NCBI GenBank assembly: GCA_025201375.1
Contig: JAIWZP010000045.1
Coordinates: 176,541-240,540 of the forward strand
Direction: 5' to 3'
Length of the DNA stretch: 64,000 bases
Source of the DNA: Gongronella butleri
Lineage: Eukaryota; Mucoromycota; Mucoromycetes; Mucorales; Cunninghamellaceae
In this document: positions 46,751 to 55,209 of the stretch, piece by piece
Numbering within the stretch: the first letter of the stretch is position 1
How the letters are laid out: every line of letters begins with the position of its first letter
Made by a program: the position numbers and the translations under genes
The notes under the pieces: generated by a model
Databases searched by the model: none
Told to the model about the DNA's origin: nothing
What the model saw: the letters and a program-made list of their open reading frames with translations, nothing else

Positions 46751-48710
46751 TTATTTCGCGAAAATGGATGGTATCAAGTTCAAATCGTCAAAGACGTGAT
46801 TAGTAGCGCTCAGAAGCGCAGGGTCGCCGCCGTGGGCAATGTAAATGCTTTCAAAAGCGTGGATAAGCGAGCGCAAGCCCAAAAGATAGCCGAGGTCAGG
46901 GCCGGCGTGCGATGGCGGATACGTGAATGCATGGCGCTGCTCAACCACTTCGTCACGTGTGACGCAATGAGCAAAGTCGATGATGCGCAGGTCGAGTTTG
47001 TGCGGCGACACGCGTGTGGGCGCGCCGGGCAAGTCTTTTTGTTCAGCATGCTGCGCATCGCCGTCGTAGATGATCAATAGAGACGAGGTATAAAAGCGGT
47101 ATTGGTCCATTGTCTTCATGATTGACGCGAGCGCCTGGAGCCTGTCCAGGATCGTCGGGATCAGCTGCAATTGGCAGCCGTACCCATTGTCTAGAAACGA
47201 CGCGAGCGTCGCCTGGAACGAGTCGGGCGTCAGCGTGCGCCCATAATACTTGTCCTGGAACAGAAATTGGTCCTGCACCATGTCGTACACCTTTTTTGAA
47301 AAAGGGGAAACGAGCAAAAGATAAGCCATCTGTGTCTCTTTCTCTTTTTTTTTCATTTTATTTTTTTTTTTTTGGTCGTTTTCGTCATTTTTGGACTTTT
47401 CTTTTTTTTGTTCCTTTTACCTGCATCCCGCAGACGCGTACACCGAGCGAATGGCTGGTGGATTGCTGGCTTTTGAGAGATTGTGATTGCTTTTTGGTGG
47501 GTGTGGCGTCGACACCGTATTGGCGCACGCCCATTTTGAGGTCGAGGACGCATGGATAACGCAGGCCGTCGGTCAGATCCTCGAGCACGATAAATTGTTT
47601 GACCGCGTCGCTGTCGCTATGATGCTGCTGCTGCATCTTTTGCCTGTCGCGCTGGTAAACGTGAAAGGACCATGGATTGTCGGGCGTGTGGCGCGTGCTC
47701 CACTCAGTTGTATTGGTGGTCGGGCGGGATCGGGCAGGTAAATGACTGGCCGTCCCTGGCACGATCACATGTTTCCCAACAAAAAGAGGCGCGGCTGTTT
47801 CTGCTTGTTCGACGTCGTCCATGGCAAACAGGGTGTCGTCGTGTTCCAATGGCGAAAAAGCTGGATGATCTCTTTTGCCGTTGCTGGAATTGGCACTCGA
47901 GCTGGGATCACGTGGCACAATGGCATGCTCTTGTTGCTGCTGAACGGGGTGTGTCATGGTTTGGCCAAATTCGAGGGCGGAAGGCGCGGATCGACCTAGA
48001 ATTTCGTCGTCTTCGTCGGTCAAGGATGGCTGGTGGCGGATTTTTTCTGTTAAATGGCTATCGTCGTCGTCGTCGAGATCGAGCCAGCGATGCTCATCAA
48101 TGGAGCACGGAAGGGAGCCTGGCGGTGACGGAATGGACAGACAATGGTTACGCTTTCGTCGGTTTTGGTGGTGATTGAGCGATTTGCTGCGCTGGCGCCA
48201 CTGGCGGACCTGTCTGAGCCGTTCCTGAATCGCCTGTGGCGAGAGCACATCGCGTAGAACCTGTTCGTGCAACGGTGATGGGCCCAATGCGTTGTGTTTC
48301 AATCTTTTTTGTGTGGCACACGCCTTCCAAGCCTGTAGCAGGCGCCGATTCTTATCAAAGAGCACCTCGGGCAATCCCTCGCTGTTGTACGTGACGTTGA
48401 GTGTGCCCAGGTATTGGCACGTAAAGGCCAAGAGGGGCGACGGCGCAAGTTGCGCCAAATGCTCGTAAAATCGTGACTCTTTTCCTGACACGGGCTTGCA
48501 GATCGCGCGCTTCGAGAACCGAAACAGTGAGGCGTGGCCGCCCACCTGGTTGTCAAACGGCAGCAGTGGAAGTGACGCCGCTAACTTGGTCGGATCGACA
48601 TAGCCGTTGTCAAGAGGTTCGGGCGACAAGGGTCGCTCTTGTGTATGCTGTGGTGCACGCTGGTCGTGCTTCTCCTTCCAGTGACGGGGTAACAACGGAT
48701 GAGTCTCCAT
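46751..48710 (-). CDS. KCS1: Inositol hexakisphosphate kinase (KCS1-type)
   Basis: Two exons: 47421-48710 and 46751-47290; 609 aa. The inositol-polyphosphate-kinase signature PxxxDxKxG is PCVLDLKMG (residues 386-394), followed by the IP6K-typical [17 protein letters not shown] split from VYDMVQDQ by the intron. SSLLIIYDG (~499-507) and the metal-binding IDFAH (~534-538) complete the fold. N-terminal [16 protein letters not shown] and SRFYEHLA are the ATP-binding start. A ~200-residue acidic, Ser/Gln-rich insert between them is normal for fungal Kcs1. The enzyme makes 5-PP-InsP5 (InsP7) from InsP6, regulating phosphate, stress and vacuole biology. At 609 aa it is shorter than yeast Kcs1 (over 1000 aa). 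Confidence 0.94.
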
Positions 48711-51163
48711 TTAGAAAGAGGAAGGAAAAAAAAAAAGAAAAGAAAAGAAGGGAAAGAGAGAGAAAGAGAAAAGGAAAAGCAAAAAAAAGGGAGCAAAAAA
48801 GTGCTTTAAGGCCCTTTTGGCGTGAGCACGCGCGATGATTGGGTGGTGGAAATGGCCCGATTGAAAGGTCTCTCACGCTTGGACGCAGTGTCTGTCCAAT
48901 CAGGTGGCCTGCATGGCCATCATGCAGCTCCATTGCAATTTTGGTCGTGTCAACAATGGAAACAAGGGTGCGAGCGGCGTCGAACAAAAAAAAAAAAAGA
49001 GAGAGAGGGGGTGAGAGGCAGCTTTATTGTTTGAATGGGGATGGAGCCAATGATCAAAAGGCAATGGTCTGTCCCTTGTTCCCCGTTCTCGTAAAAAGGT
49101 CCAATGAGAAGGATGCGTGATTGACATGCCCTCATTGCAGATGAGGGTACATGCATCCCGATTTAACGTTTTATTTTTGACACACTTGATGTTTCTGCTT
49201 CTTTACGCGGCCCTTTCGATGACTGGAAAGCAGTAAATGCTAAATGCCGCTTTCTACTTGAGACAAATGGATTGTCTGCATGTCTGGCAACGATCAGCTT
49301 TTTTTTAATTGCGCTCCATTGGGATGTGCAACGTCGGCACCGGATTGGGCACTGCGAATGCGGAGCGGGGCAACCCAACAATGCCGCAAGGTGTGGCATT
49401 GTCCAACTTTCTGATACGCTGATGTGGCGGTGCCCCTTCTCCATCCCGGCTTGCACTTTTTTGGCAAATCCACACACTTTTTTTTGGCTGCTCATTCCAA
49501 TTTGCTGTTGCCAAGCACCCTTTGCTCCCCCCTTTGCTCCTTGAAACACGTGTACTGTATCCCACACCCGCGCCTCGTTCGAATGAAAAAATCAAAGTGG
49601 ATCCACATGCAAAATAGGTGAAAAAAAGTGTCACAGATAGACACATCGTCACCGGCCTGTCATTCAGGTGCCACAAAATACATGCATCCCGAACCTATCT
49701 TACCCACGTACCTGCTGTCAGCGTCCAAGCGAGGGCGCTGCGTAAAAAAAAAAAAGGCCTGCTGCGTGCTGCCCCTTTTTTGAATTTTTTTTCGTGAATT
49801 TCAACGACAATTGGCCCCCCTCGCCAGCCAACATTGCCGCAATGTCTTACAGGTTCAAAATTGCCAGCGGTCGATCGCTCTGGCACAGTACAGTACAGTA
49901 CAGTATCATATGATTCATGTCAACTTCAATTACTTGGCTGTTGGCTCTTTTTGCTGCCGTGCGTGTCAATCAAACACACGCCGTTGTTCGCCTTAAAGTA
50001 TCATACAGTATGATAGTGACTTTGACTGTTGTCATGAATGTCGCTACCGGGTGCGCGACCCCGTCGCGCACCCCCACGTCGTCCCCGCGTTGTCGCTCTT
50101 GTTGCTGCTGCTGGGCGCCAAACGCCCCCGCCCCGCGCACCACCACGGGTACACCGTGCCAATTGTAGTTTGCTCTTGCCCGACGACATGACGAATTTCA
50201 AATCGCAAGCGTGCGTTTACAGTATTCGTCCAAGGGAGGCCACAAAAAGCAAGGGAAAAAACAAGAGAGGAAAAAGGGGAGAGGATGAGATAGATGTTGA
50301 GTATGGGGAAAAGAAAAGGGACTATGGAAACTATGGCATTTTTATATCGTGTTCTTGTCATTGGCTTGCGGGGCAATAAGGCTGACGTGTCTTGACGCGA
50401 AAGTGTCCACTTGGCATGGGGGCGCGTCCACTGCAAGTCGGCGTGTGGCGAAAGAAAAATAAAACGACTCCTTTGGGTTTTGGTGTTGAGACAAACGCCA
50501 AGAGAATAATCCAAGAGGCTATGACGTTTTGTGGATTGGATGCGTGGTTTGATGAGGAGGCAAGTGACGTCAATGTGCGCGCGTTGAAAGGGCGAGACCG
50601 TGAAAACAAAAGTGAGTGCCAGGGTTTGCACGGGTGATGGGGTGATTTTGCTGAGACGCGCCGACGCCAAAAGTTGGCAAAGTTGGCAAAGAGTGGGAGC
50701 GAGAGTGCGGGGGTGTGGGCACGCCGACCAGGTGGCGTTGTGGGCGTGCATTCGAAAATGAGGTGATTCTTTTTTGTTTTCCCACTGAAACGGGATGCTT
50801 GTCAGTGTGAGAGTGATCCAATACGTGCCTCGGCGCTGCGCGCCGAACGTATGACGTACAGTATGTGCTTGTTGATGAAAGGCGATCTTGAGGTTGCATG
50901 GAGATTGAGAGAGTGAGGGATGGATTTTGCATAAAAAAGACGCGTCGCGTCGGTCCTTGAATCTTGTGTTGACGCGTCATCACTTGCTAGACATGGAGGC
51001 TGAGGGTCACGGCTATGCTTGCTGCGCCAGCCTGGGCCGTGACAACTGTCGTCGCAGTACTGTACTGTACAGTAGTATGATACAGTATTGTTCTACTGTA
51101 GCAGCGTCGTTCAGTCGCTTGCTTGGATGGCGCGGCGACTGGCTATCATCATACGTACAGTAG
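48711..51163. other. Gene-free region entering transposon mosaic block 2
   Basis: 48711-48830 is the C/T-rich (on minus) KCS1 leader. 48830-49850 shows no supported gene. From 49552 on TACAGTA/TACTGTA motifs begin, including a run of three overlapping copies at ~49888. 50040-50170 is distinctly G+C-rich compared with its surroundings, with no coding evidence. Confidence 0.55.
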
Positions 51164-51172
51164 ATACGAACC

Positions 51173-51726
51173 GCCAATTTTGAATTTTAGGGTACGATTT
51201 ATCCTTTTTTGGAGTCCTCCCCTTTTTTTGCGTGCTCGGTCCTTACCGTAGATCGACCAACAGCAATAGTTTTTACGTATCTTTTTATGATACAGTAATA
51301 TTACGGTTTGTCTCTCTCGCTCTAATTTGTTCAGTAGAACGGCCTCTCACAAGCACAGTCGCTCGTCGTCACTCATTCAATACTGTAGTTGCGACTTTTT
51401 TCCAGTCCTCTCTTTCTCTCGCACGTCTCTTTTCTCTCTTGTGACATGTCGTTTTTTTGGTGCGATGCGTTCTAAGTGGACTGTATGGTCAAACAACGTC
51501 AGACGCTTTCACAGAAACATAAAGAATGAAGTGCACCTTTGCAACTAAATTAAAACACGACGACTGCTCACTTCTGTCTCCATCCATGAGGAGGAAGATC
51601 TGTGCATGCAAACTTGCAAAAAAAAAAGAAAAAAAAGAGAATAAAATACATGGTGGGGAACGATGGCATAAAAAAAGGGGAGGACTCCAAAAAAGGATAA
51701 ATCGTACCCCAAAATTCAAAGTCGGC
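51173..51726. mobile_element. 554-bp non-autonomous DNA element with 9-bp target duplication (Mutator-like)
   Basis: The terminal inverted repeats are ~55 bp. The left end begins GCCAATTTTGAATTTTAGGG and continues GTACGATTTATCC, TTTTTTGGAGTCCTCCCC. The right end is the complement, finishing AAAATTCAAAGTCGGC. Both ends are flanked by the direct repeat ATACGAACC (51164-51172 and 51727-51735). A 9-bp duplication with long TIRs fits the Mutator-like superfamily. The interior (~440 bp) is T/C-rich and has no ORF of note, so this is a MITE-like derivative. Confidence 0.85.
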
Positions 51727-51795
51727 ATACGAACCGTATCATATAGTATTTGTTGTCTACTGAGAGTTGTACGGTAGTATTAAAAAACAAAGCAA

Positions 51796-53930
51796 GACCA
51801 CCGTGTTTTTCAGACTTGCTTTGGGGGCCTGCTGTGCCTCCAGAATTGTTTTTACTACAGCCTACAGTATGATACTGTATCATCGTACTTGCCCGCAGCC
51901 CGCCAATGAAAAACAACGCGTCATGGCATTACAGCAGATACTGTACCGTATCTACGTATCTAGCTACTACTGTACAACAGTAGTACGGCCCACCAGCAGC
52001 AGTGCTCAGGTTGGGGCTGCCGTCGCGATGCCCGATTTTTTTTGGACTCAAAAATAATGCCAAAATCCTCAGATTTGTTCTATTTTGCAATCATCTCGCC
52101 ATCTGCATGGTTGACATCGCTCAAAAATAGCAGCATCGAATTCAACGCAAAAATTGCAATAAAAATGCTTAAACCCTCAAAGCGCTACGACCGCTTTTGA
52201 AAAATTCAGGGGTCACTCAGGGGTCACAACTTTCAATCTCAGAAAATGCCAAATTTGAGAAATTTCGAACTCCGAGTGATCAATGCATCCCAAACAGGTA
52301 ACTCCGACAATTTGTCATTGGCAGACAAAATGGCAGATCGCCTCAACTTAAGAAAAAGGCCCAAAGAGTGACGCATGAACGGCGATCGACTGAGAAAAAG
52401 TGCCTACTTTGGGCAAGATTTTTTTGCAAAAATTTAAGATTTGATCCTTCCAAATTAAGTGCGTGGATTGCATGGAATTTTTATTTTTTTTATTTTTTTA
52501 TTTTTTTGTTTTGTACCTTTTTTTGTGCACTGATTGAGTGGGCTGCAGTCTGGTGAAATAATGGCCGATGCAAAAAGTTAAAACACAAGCTAGCACACTG
52601 CAAGTTATCCCATTAGATGCTTTGCCCCGCTGTTTGTTAGTAAAAATGCAATAAAAATCAGGTGTCGATTAGACCGTTGTCGAGCAAATCGCGATTAAAG
52701 ATTTTGTTGAAAACTTGGATTTTCTCTGTGAGTTTTGCCCATCCATCATCATCGTTGAAACTGGCCTCATTCAATATCATACTGTACAGTGCCCGGACAA
52801 AAAAAAGTTTCGCTGTGCATGATTCTCTGCAGTGCAAGGTATCAATTAATCGCGTTAATCTCTGCTGTATTGATCAATAATGGCTCCGGTGATATGAAAT
52901 TTTGCAGGAACAATGATTTAAAAGTAAAAAAACAATTCTAAAATTATGAAATGGCTATGCCAAGCCGGTATTGAAATAGATCAAAAAAGGGATACCTGAC
53001 GCGTCACGCGACGCGACGCGTGCCTACGCGTATACAATGGCCTGTGGAGATGAATTGGCGTTATGAACACCATCTCCAATTTTTTTTTGCAACGAGTGCA
53101 ATGGTGCCTGATTGTATTTTAAGAATCAATTCCATGTTACATGCATTGCATCGGTGCTGTGATCGAATAATGTAAAATCATCATGTGACACGCGTCACGC
53201 GTCAGACGCGCCAAAAGTCGCGATTTCCTTCGTAACATGGTCGTAGTGCTCCTACTGGTCAACCAATCGATAACAGTCTATTCTAGTTCTTTAAATTAAA
53301 TAAGTACAATGGTTTTAAGCCAACTAAGGATTAAAATTAGATAACAGAGATGGCAATTGTTATTCCAGATGCAACTGACGCGTGACGCGTGTCACATGAT
53401 GATTTTACATTATTCGATCACAGCACCGATGCAATGCAAGTAACATGGAATTGATTCTTAAAATACAATCAGGCACCATTGCACTCGTTGCAAAAAAAAT
53501 TGGAGATGGTGTTCATAACGTCAATTCATCTCCACAGGCCATTGTATACGCGTAGGCACGCGTCGCGTCGCGTGACGCGTCAGGTATCCCTTTTTTGATC
53601 TATTTCAATACCGGCTTGGCATAGCCATTTCATAATTTTAGAATTGTTTTTTTACTTTTAAATCATTGTTCCTGCAAAATTTCATATCACCGGAGCCATT
53701 ATTGATCAATACAGCAGAGATTAACGCGATTAATTGATACCTTGCACTGCAGAGAATTATGCACAGCGAAACTTTTTTTTGTCCGGGCACTGTACTGTAG
53801 AGTTTCAACTGCTGCTTACGACACGTTAAAAGCGTGACAAGTCTTCCTTTTCTCTACCAAGAAAATGGAATTTACAGTAGGTAAAAGTAAATCAAAGTTG
53901 ATCCGATTTTGCAAGAAGCAGACGAACAAC
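51796..53930. repeat. Dispersed repeat, copy 2 (interrupted by the foldback element)
   Basis: Same repeat as 35060-36590. The homologous sequence stops at GTTGAAACTGG (~52761) and resumes at TAGAGTTTCAAC (~53799), exactly bracketing the element at 52787-53792. Copy 1 at ~36371-36412 shows the uninterrupted arrangement. Confidence 0.85.
52787..53792. mobile_element. 1006-bp foldback element with near-identical 419-bp arms and TA target duplication
   Basis: Left arm 52787-53205 and right arm 53375-53792 are inverted copies with only a handful of differences (for example CATGATTC versus CATAATTC, and GGCGTTATG versus GACGTTATG). The spacer is 169 bp. The termini are CAGTGCCCGGAC and GTCCGGGCACTG, with TA on both sides (52785-52786, 53793-53794), the signature of Tc1/mariner-type transposition. 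Both arms are rich in overlapping ACGCGT motifs. There is no ORF. The dispersed-repeat copy at 35.1-36.6 kb provides the empty-site comparison. High arm identity implies a recent element. Confidence 0.92.
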
Positions 53931-54301
53931 AGACGCACGCACGCGAATTACAGTAAAAATCAGGCTACAGTATCGCGCACGATGGAAGTTGGAAGAGCGA
54001 TGGTGGTTACTGTAACCCAAAAGTACGCATAACTGCCCGTGTTATACTCAGTATTATTATGTACAGTACCTACTGTATGATATTGCAAATGAGGACAAAT
54101 GACGCACAGCGACACAGGCGTGCGTGGTGTCTCTTTTGAATGAAGCAAGTCTCATTATTTCCAAACGAATTTACAGTATGATAGCAATTTGGCGCACTAT
54201 ACTGTACAACATCATATCATAACGCAGATCCACGAAATATAAGATTTTCTGCACAAGTTTTTATTGTTGAATGTTCTCTATGGTGATGTTTTTTTTTATT
54301 A

Positions 54302-55025
54302 TTACTTCAATTCCTTTTTCGCTTCATCTACGAGACAATCCTGCAAGGGTTTGGACAAGTGAATAAGGCCCTTGTTGGTGACGAGGCGGTATGCGGGCAT
54401 GGCTTGGTACGTACCTGGCTGGATCTTGCCATCCTCGAGCAAGACGCTGCCAATGATGTCCTCTGGCCGTGGAATGCGTCCCCAGGGCGCAGGATGGCGC
54501 TCGTCGCCGATGTGGAGCCATCTGCACCGCGACAAGAGTGAAAGAAAAGGTGAGTATTTCGGATTTTCTCTCAATGGCAGAACACACGACACGACCCATG
54601 CCGTTACCCCTCCTTTTGCCACTGAGCCATGCCCTTGAGCGATGTGTCATTCACTTGGTGGATGCGTTTGGCAAAGACGCGCGTCATAAAATCGATAAAT
54701 TGGTTGTTGGCGACAAATGATTTCGGTTTAATGTGGTCCTTTTCCGTGGCCCAGCCAATGACAAACGCGGGATTGTCCGCGAGCGACCGCGTACCGAGAT
54801 CAGCCTTGGACAGGATCGACACGGCATAGCGCTTTTGATCAGGCAGTGCATGCAAATGGCCTTTTTTTTTTTTTTTTTTTTTTTAAAAAAAAAGTCGCGT
54901 GTGAGTGGCGTCTTGTGTATGCAATTTGTTGTCAAAAAGCTAAAAGAAAGTGTACCGGAGCCCAGGGTGGAGTGTGCGCGGACGTGCGTGTGGATAGCGT
55001 TGAAGCGATTGGCGTGTCGTAGCAT
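54302..55025 (-). CDS. Conserved small protein with mitochondrial-type N-terminus (180 aa), function unknown
   Basis: Three exons: 54956-55025, 54608-54860, 54302-54521. The N-terminus MLRHANRFNAIHTHVRAHST is Arg/His/Ser-rich and lacks acids, resembling a mitochondrial targeting sequence. The C-terminal half GDERHPAPWGRIPRPEDIIG, then GTYQAMPAYRLVTNKGL, resembles a conserved fungal mitochondrial family I can recognise by pattern but not name. The intron 1 acceptor sits directly after an A-run (AAAAG at 54861 onward, minus sense) rather than a T-run. It is the only one that keeps frame with GHLHALPDQKRYAV. Shares a 184-bp divergent promoter with SEC27. Confidence 0.8.
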
Positions 55026-55209
55026 GGGGGGCAAGCGTTAAAGAGGGAAAGGCGACGAGAAGCAGCGAATTGTATTCGAACAACGCTTTCCCTTTTCCTT
55101 GAGCTATTGAAGCTCCGCGGTCAGGGCTATTTATTCTTTTGGACTTTCTTGGTGCCCTTTTTGTTTCTTTTTTCCACGTTTTCTTTTCATCTTTTTCATT
55201 TCTTCCAAC
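55026..55209. promoter_or_regulatory. Compact bidirectional promoter, mitochondrial-type gene / SEC27
   Basis: 184 bp between divergent ATGs. The SEC27 side carries a T/C-rich tract (55133-55204) immediately before the start. No TATA consensus. Confidence 0.55.
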
